Assembly: GCF_037940415.1 (NCBI RefSeq)
Contig: NZ_CP149798.1
Span: forward strand, 6,853,001-6,917,000
Direction of reading: 5' to 3'
Length of the DNA: 64,000 nucleotides
Source: Streptomyces sp. f51
GTDB lineage: Bacteria; Actinomycetota; Actinomycetes; Streptomycetales; Streptomycetaceae
The notes under the pieces were generated by a model. That model worked only from the letters and a program-made list of their open reading frames with translations. It did not search any database and was not told the DNA's origin. The position numbers were made by a program, and so were the translations under genes. Below are positions 17,356 through 26,295 of the stretch, one piece after another; the first letter of the stretch is position 1; each line of letters starts with the position of its first letter.

Positions 17356-17458
17356 CCGGCCGAGCCCGCGGCACCGCGAGCGAGGGCGGTGAAACGAGAA
17401 ACTTACTCAGGAGTCAGAGGTGTTGACGCCTCCCGGAGGCGGCAGGACTGTTGTGTAC

Positions 17459-19327
17459 ATGACGAAGTTACGTGCGCGTCTGCTCGGCGTCCTCGTACTC
17501 CTCACCGGATTCCTCACGGCGGCGGGCACCCGGCCCGCCGCCGCGGACGGACTCCCCGACTCCCTCTGGTTCGACCAGCCGGCGGCCGCCGCCCTCACGG
17601 TCGCGAACGGCCGCCTCACGGACGGCCTCGGCCGCGAGGTCGTCCTGCGCGGCTACAACGTCTCCGGCGAGACCAAGCTGGAGGAGAACGGCGGACTGCC
17701 CTTCTCCTCGGTCGCCGACGCGGTGAAGTCCGCGACCGCGCTGCGGGCCCTCGGCGGCGGCAACTCCGTGCGCTTCCTGCTCTCCTGGGCGCACGCCGAA
17801 CCGGTGCGCGGCCAGGTCGACACCGCCTATCTCGCCGCGGCCACCGACCAGATGCGGGCCTTCCTCGACGCGGGAATCCGTGTCCTCCCCGACTTCCACC
17901 AGGACCTCTACTCCCGGTACCTGTTCAACACGGGCAGCTGGTACTCCGGCGACGGCGCCCCCAAGTGGGCCGTGACCGCCGGCGCTTACCCCCAGGAGTC
18001 CTGCGGCATCTGTCTCTTCTGGGGCCAGAACATCACCCAGAACAACGCCGTCAAGGCGGCACAGTACGACTTCTGGCACAACTCCTACGGGCTCCAGGAC
18101 GCCTTCCTGGCCACGGCCCAGGCCGGCATGACGTACATCGCCCAGCACCTCACCCCCGCCGAGTTCGCGGGAGTCACCGGCTTCGACCCGTACAACGAGC
18201 CCTACGCGGGCAGTTACGACTCGGGCCAGACCAGCCGCACCTGGGAACGCGACCTGCTCTGGCCGTTCTACGGGAGGTTCCGGGCCCGCATGGACGCGGC
18301 CGGCTGGCAGGACAAGCCCGCCTTCGTGGAACCGAACCTCTTCTGGAACGCCAACATCGGTTCCCAGAAGCAGGAGGGCGGACTGCTCGACGCGGGCACG
18401 CTCGGCCCGCGCTATGTCTTCAACACCCACTTCTACGACCAGAAGGCCATCTCGGGCGTTCTCATGTGGGGAAAGGCGGGAGACGGCCAGTACACCGGCG
18501 ACTTCGGGACGGTGCGGGACCGGGCCGGCGCCGCCGGGACGGCGGCCCTCGTCTCCGAGTTCGGCCACCCGCTCTCCGGCACGGTCTCGGACAAGGCCCC
18601 CACCGTCGACAAGGCGATGTACCAGGCCCTCGACTCCCGTCTCACCGGCGCCGGTTGGTGGTCCGGGGCGGCCGCGTCCGGACCGGTCCTGTCAGGCACC
18701 CAGTGGCAGTGGGACCTCTACAGCGGCCGCCACCGCGAGCTGATGAACGACAACCCCGGCAAGGTCCTGACCACGGGCGACGCCTGGAACGACGAGGACA
18801 TGTCCGCCGTGCGCCTCGACGACTCGGGCACGCCCGTACTGCGCCAGGACGCCAGGCTCCTCGACCGCCTCTATCCCTCGGCCACCGCGGGCTCCGCCCT
18901 CGCCTTCACCTACGAGGACCGCTCCCGCGACGGCTCCGCCACGCTGACCTGGAACCCGATTCCCTCGACCCTGCCCCAGGTCTCCCAGCTGGTCGGAACG
19001 GGGCAGTACGGCCTGCTCGTGTGGCGCTCCGGCAGCGGCACCGCCCCGACGGAACTCCATCTGCCGGCCTCCTTCCCCACGGCGGCCACGACGGTGGTGT
19101 CCGACCTCGGAGCGACGCTCTCCCCGCCCGCCTACACCACGGCCACGCCCGTCGCCGTGGCTCCCGAACCGGGCGGCACCGGAAGCCGCCGCCTCCTGCT
19201 CACCGCGTCCGGCTCGGGAACCGTGCACTACGCGCTGGTCACGAACGGGGCGAGCGCCCCGTCCACCGCGCTGCTGAACGGGGCCCGGGCGGAACTCGCC
19301 GCCTGGGCCGCCGCCCGCTTTGGCTGA
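17459..19327 (+). CDS. Secreted glycoside hydrolase family 5, endoglycosylceramidase-like
   Basis: 622 residues from ATG at 17459 (GTG at 17453 possible). The signal peptide is KLRARLLGVLVLLTGFLTAA followed by an AxA site near residue 29. The catalytic domain (~45-450) shows GH5 signatures: RGYNVSGETK near the N-terminus, FHQDLYSRYL, acid/base Glu in DPYNEPY and nucleophile Glu in VSEFGHP. The tail (~480-620) is a beta-sandwich C-terminal domain like that of bacterial endoglycoceramidases, which release the glycan from glycosphingolipids. The exact substrate is uncertain because Streptomyces lack glycosphingolipids; environmental lipids or sterol glycosides are possible. A TTGACG -35-like element lies at 17423-17428. 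Confidence 0.82.
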   Translation: MTKLRARLLGVLVLLTGFLTAAGTRPAAADGLPDSLWFDQPAAAALTVANGRLTDGLGREVVLRGYNVSGETKLEENGGLPFSSVADAVKSATALRALGGGNSVRFLLSWAHAEPVRGQVDTAYLAAATDQMRAFLDAGIRVLPDFHQDLYSRYLFNTGSWYSGDGAPKWAVTAGAYPQESCGICLFWGQNITQNNAVKAAQYDFWHNSYGLQDAFLATAQAGMTYIAQHLTPAEFAGVTGFDPYNEPYAGSYDSGQTSRTWERDLLWPFYGRFRARMDAAGWQDKPAFVEPNLFWNANIGSQKQEGGLLDAGTLGPRYVFNTHFYDQKAISGVLMWGKAGDGQYTGDFGTVRDRAGAAGTAALVSEFGHPLSGTVSDKAPTVDKAMYQALDSRLTGAGWWSGAAASGPVLSGTQWQWDLYSGRHRELMNDNPGKVLTTGDAWNDEDMSAVRLDDSGTPVLRQDARLLDRLYPSATAGSALAFTYEDRSRDGSATLTWNPIPSTLPQVSQLVGTGQYGLLVWRSGSGTAPTELHLPASFPTAATTVVSDLGATLSPPAYTTATPVAVAPEPGGTGSRRLLLTASGSGTVHYALVTNGASAPSTALLNGARAELAAWAAARFG

Positions 19328-19334
19328 GAGACCG

Positions 19335-20594
19335 TCAGTTTGCGCTCGGTCCCGTCCAGTTCGCCTGCACATGGCCGAGCCGGACCCGCTGGGGGTGGTC
19401 GCCGACCGGCACCGACACCGTCTTCAGTCCCGTCTCGAAGTCGATGGCGGTGACCTGGTCGGCGCCGCTCTCGGAGACGACACAGTCCTTGCCGTCACCG
19501 CTCACGGTCGCCCAGTACGGCTTGGAGGCGGGGACCAGCGGTCCTTCCTGGAGGGTCGCGCGGTCCACGACCGTCGCGTAGTCGTCCATCGTCCCCGCGA
19601 CGCACAGCTTGGTGCCGGAGGGGTTCATCGAAATGCCGTGGTGGCGCGAGTCGTTGACCCAGGTCGTGCGGTCGCTGCTGGTGGCGGGGTTCTTCGGGAG
19701 GGTCTTCACCCGGGTGATCCGGTCGGTGGCCACGTCGTACTCCAGGAAGCCGTTGAAGAACGACACCTGGAAGTACAGCTTGGACTCGTCCGGCGAGAAG
19801 ACCGCGGGGCGGACGGCGTCGGAGAAGTCCCTGAGGCCGATCGCGTCGAGGCGCTGACGCATGTCGATCACCTTGACCTGCTTGAAGGTGGCCGCGTCGA
19901 CGACCGTGATCTTCCGGTCGCCCTTCGTCCAGTCCAGCCAGGGGTCGTCGAGAGCGGTGGTGACGTCACCGATCGCCATGTTCCAGATGTACTTGCCGTC
20001 GTGGGTGAAGATGTTCTCGTGCGGCTTGTCACCGGTGGCGAAGGATCCGAGCTGCGCGCCGGTCGTGATGTCGAGCACGTGCACGGTGTTCGCGGTGGAG
20101 GCCGACACCGCCACCCGGGTCCCGTCGGGCGACACGGCCATGTGGTCGGAGCGGTAACCCGCCACGGGGAAACGCCAGTTGATGCGGCCGGTGGCGAGGT
20201 CGATCGACACGACGTCGGCGAAGCTCGGCCGCGAGACCACCACCGACCTGCCGTCCGGTGTGGAGTACATGTCGTCGACGAACTGGTCGTGTCCCTCGCC
20301 GACGCCATTGCGGATGCCCATGAAGTAGGCCCACTTGATGGGGTCGGCGTTGATCGCGGCGAGCCGCTCGGCCTTGTCCGGGATGACGTCGATCCGGCCG
20401 ACCTTCGCGAAGTCGCCTGAGGACCTGATGACGTCCGCCGTCCCTTCCCAGTTGTTGCCGACGAACATCACCTCCCGCAGATCGGTGGCCTGCGCCTGCG
20501 CGCCGACGGCGGAGGCGGCGGTCGCCGTACCGCCGAGGGTGAGCGTCAGGGCGGCGGCGAGCGTGCAGAGGTGTCTGACTCCGTGGACGGACAT
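19335..20594 (-). CDS. Secreted YVTN-type beta-propeller protein
   Basis: 419 residues from ATG at 20594 with AGGGA upstream. It has a signal peptide (LCTLAAALTLTLGGTATAASA) and then repeated beta-propeller blades with YVTN/NHL-like strands: STPDGRSVVVSRP, VSPDGTRVAVSAS, HDGKYIWNMAI, FSPDESKLYFQVS, MNPSGTKLCVAGT, VSGDGKDCVVSESG. It is probably a binding or scaffold protein outside the cell; no enzyme motif is visible. It converges on the GH5 gene with 7 bp between stops and is divergent from the TetR gene, which probably regulates it through the palindrome at 20730-20745. Confidence 0.8.
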   Translation of the reverse strand: MSVHGVRHLCTLAAALTLTLGGTATAASAVGAQAQATDLREVMFVGNNWEGTADVIRSSGDFAKVGRIDVIPDKAERLAAINADPIKWAYFMGIRNGVGEGHDQFVDDMYSTPDGRSVVVSRPSFADVVSIDLATGRINWRFPVAGYRSDHMAVSPDGTRVAVSASTANTVHVLDITTGAQLGSFATGDKPHENIFTHDGKYIWNMAIGDVTTALDDPWLDWTKGDRKITVVDAATFKQVKVIDMRQRLDAIGLRDFSDAVRPAVFSPDESKLYFQVSFFNGFLEYDVATDRITRVKTLPKNPATSSDRTTWVNDSRHHGISMNPSGTKLCVAGTMDDYATVVDRATLQEGPLVPASKPYWATVSGDGKDCVVSESGADQVTAIDFETGLKTVSVPVGDHPQRVRLGHVQANWTGPSAN

Positions 20595-20729
20595 GAGCAG
20601 GTCCCTGTCGTAGTGGGGGAGTGCGGGTGGCGGCACGGTGGACCAGGAGCGTGCTGTGCTGTGCGCGAGACGCGCGAATGGCAAGAGCATGACAAGCGGC
20701 AATCTGAACACGCCCGCTTTCAAAGTGCA

Positions 20730-20745
20730 CTTACTGGAAAGTAAG
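20730..20745. promoter_or_regulatory. Candidate TetR operator in divergent promoter
   Basis: CTTACT-GGAA-AGTAAG is a perfect inverted repeat (6-bp arms, 4-bp centre) lying 136 bp upstream of the beta-propeller start and 92 bp upstream of the TetR start. The form TTACT-N4-AGTAA is a common TetR-family operator shape, and the sequence is markedly AT-rich for its surroundings. Confidence 0.55.
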
Positions 20746-20836
20746 GACTCGGGGAGCCTCTTCACAAGGGGCGGTGCGGGAGAAAATCGCCGAAGGGGCG
20801 AACATCGGTTCGTGCAGGCGTCCAGGGGAGGTGCGC

Positions 20837-21508
20837 GTGGCGGGCAGACTCAGACAGCCCACCGGGCGGTACGGCGGCAGGACGGCCGAGGAGCGGCGGG
20901 CGGAGCGCCGCCGCCGCTTTCTCGACGCCGGGCTCGAGCTGTTCGGAGCCGGCCCCGGGTACCGCTCCACGACGGTGGCGGCCCTCAGCGAGACGGCGGG
21001 ACTGTCCACGCGCCAGTTCTACGAGGAGTTCCGCGGCCTCGAAGACGTACTGGCGGCCCTCCACCTCCAGGTGAACGACTGGGCCGAGCAAGCCGCCCTG
21101 GCCGCGCTGGCCGAGGCGCGCGACCTTCCGCTCGCGGAGCGTGCCACCGCGCTCTTCCGCGCCTACGCGGCGAACGTGACGAGCGATCCGCGCCGCATCC
21201 GGATCACCTTCGTCGAGATCATCGGCGTGAGCGCCCGGCTGGAGGAGCAGCGGCTGGCACGCCGTGCCCGCTGGGTGGAGTTCATCTGCGGCGAGGCGGC
21301 GGGTGCCGTCGCCCGCCGGGAGGCGGCGCCGCGCGACTACCGGCTGGCCGCCACCGCCTTCATCGGCAGCGTGAACGGACTGCTGCACGACTGGAACGCC
21401 GGCTGGGTCGACGCGACCCTGGACGAGGTGGTGGAGGAGCTGGTCCGCCAGCTGCTCGGGATCCTGCGTCCCGCCGGCTGGGGCGCGGGCGGGGCCGCGA
21501 ACCCGTAG
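20837..21508 (+). CDS. TetR/AcrR family transcriptional regulator
   Basis: 223 residues from GTG at 20837, which follows AGGGGAGG by five bases; an in-frame ATG at 20774 has no site. An N-terminal helix-turn-helix (RRRRFLDAGLELFG, YRSTTVAALSETAGLSTRQFY) and a ~150-residue all-helical ligand domain follow the TetR plan. It probably represses itself and the divergent beta-propeller gene. The ligand is unknown. Confidence 0.88.
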   Translation: MAGRLRQPTGRYGGRTAEERRAERRRRFLDAGLELFGAGPGYRSTTVAALSETAGLSTRQFYEEFRGLEDVLAALHLQVNDWAEQAALAALAEARDLPLAERATALFRAYAANVTSDPRRIRITFVEIIGVSARLEEQRLARRARWVEFICGEAAGAVARREAAPRDYRLAATAFIGSVNGLLHDWNAGWVDATLDEVVEELVRQLLGILRPAGWGAGGAANP

Positions 21509-21603
21509 GCCCCGGGAAGGACGGGACCCCGGGTTCGCGAGAGAGCCCGGCCCCCGCACGAGCGAGGAGGCCGCCTGGACCACCGCTCCGACCTGCGGGG
21601 TCC

Positions 21604-22863
21604 TCAGGAGCGTCCGGGGTGTCCGAGCCGGGCCAGGGCCTCGGCGACCGGGGCCACGCCGTCCTCCGCGCGAAGGCGTTCCGCCAGGTCGCGCGCGTTC
21701 CGCCGGAACGCGGGGTCCGTGGTCGCCCGGACCAGGGCCGGTGCCAGCCCTTCGGCCCGCAGGCCCCTTGGCGACAGGACGCCGGGCGCGACCCCGAGCG
21801 CGACGAGCCGCCCCGCCCAGAAGCCCTCGTCGAACTGGACCGGCACGGGCACCGCGGGGACCCCCGCCCGCAGACCCGCCGCCGTCGTGCCGGCCCCCGC
21901 GTGGTGCACGACCGCCGCCATCCGGGGGAACAGGACGGAGTGCGGCACCTCGCCGACCGTGAACATGTCCTCGCCGGTCGCGTGCAGCCCGCCCCATCCC
22001 CGCTGGATCACCCCGCGCAGCCCGGCGGCGCGCAGGGCACGGACGATCTCGCCGCTCAGCCGGCCGGGATCGGGGACGGTCGCGCTGCCCAGGCCCACGA
22101 AGACCGGAGCCGGGCCCGCGTCCAGGAAGTCCGACAGTGCCGGGGGGAGCCGGGCGTCCTCGCCGTCGTAGGGCCACCAGTAACCGCCCACGTCGAGCCC
22201 CGGTCTCCAGTCCCGCGGCCGCGGCACCACCAGGGGACTGAATCCGTGGTGCACCGGCCAGGCGCCCCGCTCCCTGGCGCGGCGGGCCGCGACGGGGCCG
22301 AGGGGCGGCAGACCGAACTGCCCGCGCAGGTCCCGCACCGTCCGGGCGAAGACCCGCTCGACGGCCAGGTTCACCCCGTACCCCGCGGCCCGGTTGACGG
22401 CGGGGCCCCAGGAGCGGACGCCGGCCACGGGCGGGGTGAACTCCCGCGTCGGTGCCAGCGGCTGGAGATGCACCCCCATGCTGGGCAGACCCAGTCCCTC
22501 GGCGACGCAGTGGCCGAGCGGGCCCAGCGAACCGGACAGCAGGAGCGCGTCGCTGGAGCGGGCGGCCGCGATCATGTCGCCGGTCAGCCGTCCGGCGAGC
22601 GACCGGGCCAGCTCCGCGAGCCGGAAGATTTTTCCGGCGCCGGTCACGCTCCGGTGGAGCCGCCGCCCTCGCTCGGATTCCAGTTCGGCCCGCGGATCGA
22701 CGGGCAGGGCGTGGAAGTTCACCCCCGAGCCCGCGACCAGGTCCGCGAAGCATCCGTGCGTCACCAGGGTCACCTCGTGCCCCGCCCGCACCAGACCGTG
22801 ACCGAGACCGGTGAACGGCGCCACGTCGCCCCGCGAACCCGCGGTCATGATCGCTACTCGCAC
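21604..22863 (-). CDS. UGT/MGT-like glycosyltransferase (GT1 family)
   Basis: 420 residues from GTG at 22863; no strong ribosome site is seen. The N-terminus (VAIMTAGSRGDVAPFTGLG) and C-terminal donor-binding stretch (VVHHAGAGTTAAGLRAGVP then PVPVQFDEGFWAGR) are hallmarks of COG1819 glycosyltransferases, which transfer sugars from nucleotide donors to sterols, macrolides or other lipophilic acceptors. It is divergent from the polyprenyl synthetase gene, so an isoprenoid acceptor is conceivable but unproven. The C-terminal motif positions are complete. Confidence 0.85.
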   Translation of the reverse strand: MRVAIMTAGSRGDVAPFTGLGHGLVRAGHEVTLVTHGCFADLVAGSGVNFHALPVDPRAELESERGRRLHRSVTGAGKIFRLAELARSLAGRLTGDMIAAARSSDALLLSGSLGPLGHCVAEGLGLPSMGVHLQPLAPTREFTPPVAGVRSWGPAVNRAAGYGVNLAVERVFARTVRDLRGQFGLPPLGPVAARRARERGAWPVHHGFSPLVVPRPRDWRPGLDVGGYWWPYDGEDARLPPALSDFLDAGPAPVFVGLGSATVPDPGRLSGEIVRALRAAGLRGVIQRGWGGLHATGEDMFTVGEVPHSVLFPRMAAVVHHAGAGTTAAGLRAGVPAVPVPVQFDEGFWAGRLVALGVAPGVLSPRGLRAEGLAPALVRATTDPAFRRNARDLAERLRAEDGVAPVAEALARLGHPGRS

Positions 22864-23005
22864 GAGGGCCAGTATGGCGGGGGTTCGCGTCCGGCGGACC
22901 CGCGCTTCACCGGCGGGCGCCGGTTCCTCAACAAACCGGCCATGGCGCAAAGTTGCTCTGGCTCGCCATCATGGCGAATGATCGAATCGGTGCTCGAACA
23001 AAAGA

Positions 23006-24031
23006 GTGGTGGGGGTGGGCTGCGTGCGAGCGAAGTCGTACAAGGAGCTGCATCGGGAGATGTCCGCGGACATCGACGCGGAGCGGGAACGCGCGCTCGA
23101 CACGCTGGGTCCGGCCCCGTCCGTGCGGGCCGCGGTCGCCGAACTCCTGGAACACCGGACCTTCGCCTACCCCCACTGCGTGCTGCCGCTGATCGTCCAC
23201 GCCGTGGAGACCGGAGCCCCCGGACCGGCCGTTCCCCTGGCCGTGGTCCACGAACTGTGGTGGACCTCCGCGTGCTATCTGGACGACCTCGCCGACGGCC
23301 AGGCCGTCTTCGCCGCCGGAGGCCTCCGCGAGAGCGAGGCACTGCTCGCCACGGTCATCGGCGGAATTCCCCTTCCCCTGCTCATGGTCCAGTCGCCGCG
23401 CATCCCCGAGGAGGCGCGCGCCCCGCTGTCGGCGGAGATCGTCAGGTGCTGGATAGGCGCCACCGAGGGGCAGTTGAGGGATCTGCGCGCGGACGTGGAC
23501 ACGGCCACACGCGAGGCCGTGGTCACGGCGTACCTCGGCAAGTCGGGCGCGCCGTACAGCATGGTCACCGCCATGGCCGCGCGGCTGGCCTGCCGGCCGG
23601 ACGAAAGAGTCGAGCTCTGGCGGGAGTTCGGGAACGTCTTCGGCGTCCTGTGGCAGCTGTTCAACGATCAGCAGGACATTTTGACCGGCCGCAACGAGGA
23701 CCTCGCGAACGGCACGGTGACCTATCTGCTGGCGTGCGCCGTGGAGAGCGCGGGCCGCGAAGCCGCGGGCCACGTCCTGGAACTGCACGCCGCCGCACGG
23801 CATTCGACCGACGCGGCGGCGGCCCTCATCGGCATCCTGCTCGCACCGGACGTGCTGCGCCGCTACGAGGAGGGCATCGGCGTCTTCCGCGACCGGGCCC
23901 ATGCCCTGCTGCGCGAACTCGGCGGCGACGCCGATTACGCGGCGCTCCTGCACGACCTCGTGGACCGGGCCTCCCCGATGCTCCTCCGGGCGGGGGAAGC
24001 CGTCCCGGCAGCGGTTCCGACCCAGCTCTGA
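23006..24031 (+). CDS. Polyprenyl synthetase family protein (class I isoprenyl diphosphate synthase-like)
   Basis: 341 residues from GTG at 23006; other GTGs a few codons on could also start it. The first aspartate motif is DDLAD in CYLDDLADGQ and the second is NDQQD in LFNDQQDILTG, where the first Asp is replaced by Asn. YLGKSGAPYSMVTAMAARLA matches the K-S/T-G segment of prenyl synthases. The protein is all-helical and of usual length. It would condense allylic diphosphate with isopentenyl diphosphate, or be a divergent prenyltransferase of the ComQ/terpenoid-modifying kind. The divergent glycosyltransferase is the only obvious partner; no terpene cyclase is adjacent. Confidence 0.8.
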   Translation: MVGVGCVRAKSYKELHREMSADIDAERERALDTLGPAPSVRAAVAELLEHRTFAYPHCVLPLIVHAVETGAPGPAVPLAVVHELWWTSACYLDDLADGQAVFAAGGLRESEALLATVIGGIPLPLLMVQSPRIPEEARAPLSAEIVRCWIGATEGQLRDLRADVDTATREAVVTAYLGKSGAPYSMVTAMAARLACRPDERVELWREFGNVFGVLWQLFNDQQDILTGRNEDLANGTVTYLLACAVESAGREAAGHVLELHAAARHSTDAAAALIGILLAPDVLRRYEEGIGVFRDRAHALLRELGGDADYAALLHDLVDRASPMLLRAGEAVPAAVPTQL

Positions 24032-24251
24032 AGGCGGCGCGGGCGTACGGGAAGCGGCACCCGGCGGCCACGGTTCACCGGGGCCGGATCCGCAGCCTGC
24101 GGGGCGGGCGGGGTGCCGGCGGTCGTGAACGCGAACGGGCGGTCCGCAGCAGCGAGTCCAGCAGGGAGGCGGACACCCGCAGCCCGGCGGCGGTCACCGC
24201 CCGCCGCCGGGACCGGTCGGGACGGGATCTCCCCAGCGCGGCGCCCGCCGA

Positions 24252-24288
24252 GAAGGTCCAGGTCACACGAGACGTGACCTGGACCTTC
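24252..24288. terminator. 15-bp-stem bidirectional terminator
   Basis: A perfect inverted repeat GAAGGTCCAGGTCAC (24252-24266) and its complement (24274-24288) enclose a 7-nt loop. It sits between the convergent polyprenyl synthetase (+) and NTF2-like (-) genes, 13 bp from the stop of the latter. Confidence 0.75.
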
Positions 24289-24301
24289 GGCCAGTTCCTC
24301 C

Positions 24302-24667
24302 CTACTCGTCCCATGCCTGTACCAGCGTCTGCTCGATGATCTTGCCGTCGCGCAACGACATCATCGACGTGCTCATCACCCGTACCCCGTCCGCGTAGAC
24401 GCAGGTCTCGGTGTAGGCGACGTGGTCGCCCTGGACGACGCACTGGTCCATCCTGTGCGTCATGTCCCGGCTGTAGACGTCGTTGAGCATCTCGGCGATC
24501 TCGGCACGGCCGTGCTTGACCATCGGGTGGCTCGGCTGGGTGTTGCGGTCCACGATGCGCAGTTCCGCGTCGTCGGCGTAGAGCGACAGCAGATCCGCCG
24601 CACTGTGTCCTTCGATGCCCCGGCGCAGCGCCTCGGTGTCGAAGGCGGGGGTTGTCGCTGTGCCCAT
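24302..24667 (-). CDS. SnoaL/NTF2-like fold protein
   Basis: 121 residues from ATG at 24667 with GAGGAGG upstream. It has one SnoaL/NTF2 cone-fold domain: a helix with HSAADLLSLYADDAELRIVD, a central HGRAEIAEMLNDV and C-terminal strands TSMMSLRDGKIIEQTLVQAW. Small stand-alone members include polyketide cyclases, steroid-isomerase-like enzymes and ligand-binding proteins. No catalytic assignment can be made from sequence. It forms a single-gene unit. Confidence 0.8.
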   Translation of the reverse strand: MGTATTPAFDTEALRRGIEGHSAADLLSLYADDAELRIVDRNTQPSHPMVKHGRAEIAEMLNDVYSRDMTHRMDQCVVQGDHVAYTETCVYADGVRVMSTSMMSLRDGKIIEQTLVQAWDE

Positions 24668-24855
24668 GGGTGACCTCCTCGGGCGGTGTCCTCCTCAGGA
24701 AGGCGCGGGCCGGTCACGAGCCGACCGCGAAGCGCCTCGGTATCGAGCCTCCTCCGCCTCGCGGCCCACGGCAAACGCAGACGCGCGATCCGCCTCTCGG
24801 GTGAGCCCGGGTGCCGGGCCGTGTCCGCCGCGGGGCCCGCGCCGTTGCTGGTTGC

Positions 24856-25152
24856 ATGATCTCAACACGACGTATCGTCGCCGCCGTTGGTCTCGCCGTC
24901 GGCGTCACCGGGCTCGCCGCGCCGATGGCGACGGCCGCGGGCTCCGGGGCCCACGACGCCGGGCAGCTGAACCCGATCACCACGCTCGACTCGCTGGCGA
25001 CGAGCGACCTGCCCGCCGCCGCGCAGGCCCAGCTTCCGCGGCCCTCCGCCCAGCTCGCCGGCCTGAACCGGCTGAACGACCTGAACCAGTTGCACCAGGT
25101 GACCGACCTCGCCGCCCCCGTCACCGGACTGCTCCCGGGCATCCAGGGCTAG
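24856..25152 (+). CDS. Small secreted protein ending in an APVTGLLPG motif, unknown function
   Basis: 98 residues from ATG at 24856; ribosome-site evidence is poor and an upstream ATG at 24811 is possible. A clear signal peptide (RRIVAAVGLAVGVTGLAAPM, cleavage near ATAAG) is followed by a ~70-residue acidic, Leu/Asn/Gln-rich mature part (LNRLNDLNQLHQVTDL) ending in LAAPVTGLLPGIQG. No Cys and no family recognised. The C-terminal APVTGL-LxxG motif also ends the bacteriocin-like core at 5427-5642. It stands alone between convergent or tandem neighbours. Confidence 0.65.
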   Translation: MISTRRIVAAVGLAVGVTGLAAPMATAAGSGAHDAGQLNPITTLDSLATSDLPAAAQAQLPRPSAQLAGLNRLNDLNQLHQVTDLAAPVTGLLPGIQG

Positions 25153-25191
25153 CGGGAACCGAGAGCCGAGAGCCGAGAGCCGAACGCCGGA

Positions 25192-26109
25192 TCAGTCCAC
25201 CCGTCCGCGGACCGCCGTGCGGAACGCGATGGGTGGCTGTCCGGCGCGCTGGTGGAAGTACTTGGCGAAGTTCGTGGCACTGGAGAAGCCCAGCCTGTCG
25301 GCGATGTGGGCGGCGGCCAGGTCGGTGTGCGCGAGCAGCCGCTTGGCCTCCAGGATCACCCGGCGGTCGATGAACTCCTTGGCGCCGATCCCCGCCGCTT
25401 CGAGGGCGGCCCGGGACAGGGTGCGGGCCGAGTAGCCGAGGGTGAGGGCGTAGTCGTCCACCCGGCGCGTGTGGGCGAAATCCCGTTCGACGGTCGCACG
25501 GAAGCGAAGAAAGGTTTCACTGGGCGGGGTGGCCCGGCTGTCGGACCCGTCCACCCGGCTGTCGGACCCGTCCGGGTGGGCCAGCCGCAGGACCAGCACA
25601 TCCAGCAGGTGCCGCAGTACGGCGCCGTGCGCGTCGCGCGGCAGCCGCCCGGCGGAGTGGAACTCGTGTTCGAGATGCGCCGCCGCCACCCGCAGGGAGG
25701 TGGCCGCCTCGCCTCCCGGGACGCGCAGCACGCGGGCGTGCGGATCGTCGAGCCGGACCGTCCGGACGGTCGCCGCGCCCGGGAAGTCCCGCTCGAAGGC
25801 GATCAGCGTCCCTTCGGCCCCGGCGAGGTCTCCCCACTGCACGACCTGCCCCGGGCGCGTCCACAGCCAGGAGTCGCGCTCGACGTCGTGCCCGGTGAAG
25901 TCCACCGTCTGGCGCAGGGCGCCGCGGGCGACGGTCAGTATCTGGTGGAAGCCCGGACGCTGCGGCGCGCCGAGATCGGCGCCCCGGGCACGGGCCCGGG
26001 CGCGCAGCGCGGCCAGGGAGATCACTTCCAGGCCGGCGGGTGTGCCGGTGGGGGCCGCGAAGATGATCCCGGGGTCGGCCTGCCCGGGCGCGTGTCGGTT
26101 CATGACCAT
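25192..26109 (-). CDS. AraC family transcriptional regulator
   Basis: 305 residues from ATG at 26109 (ATG at 26103 possible). An N-terminal cupin-like sensor domain (~30-170, HQILTVARGALRQTVDF) precedes an AraC DNA-binding domain (~200-300) with two helix-turn-helix segments (DDYALTLGYSARTLSRAA and AAHIADRLGFSSATNFAKYF) and the terminal FHQRAGQPPIAFR signature. A short duplicated DGSDSR occurs in the linker. It lies downstream of an ABC exporter on the same strand with a 187-bp gap; regulation of that exporter is possible but not shown. Confidence 0.85.
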   Translation of the reverse strand: MVMNRHAPGQADPGIIFAAPTGTPAGLEVISLAALRARARARGADLGAPQRPGFHQILTVARGALRQTVDFTGHDVERDSWLWTRPGQVVQWGDLAGAEGTLIAFERDFPGAATVRTVRLDDPHARVLRVPGGEAATSLRVAAAHLEHEFHSAGRLPRDAHGAVLRHLLDVLVLRLAHPDGSDSRVDGSDSRATPPSETFLRFRATVERDFAHTRRVDDYALTLGYSARTLSRAALEAAGIGAKEFIDRRVILEAKRLLAHTDLAAAHIADRLGFSSATNFAKYFHQRAGQPPIAFRTAVRGRVD

Positions 26110-26295
26110 GATCAGTCGCCTGTGGATCGGGTGGGGCGTGCCTCGCCGCCCGGTCGGGGCCGGCCGCGTGCGCACGACCGCCCCCCGGGGCGGGAAGGAA
26201 GACATCACCCTAGAGGAGAGCCGGGCCCTCGCCAAGGAACCCCCGCGGGCTTCTTCGGCGGAGCGCGGTGCCCGGTCGCGACCGGCGTGCCCGTG

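Noticed and set aside
20638..24339. A 1233-residue plus-strand open frame
   Set aside because: It crosses the TetR, glycosyltransferase and polyprenyl synthetase genes and two control regions; composition is that of a shadow frame.
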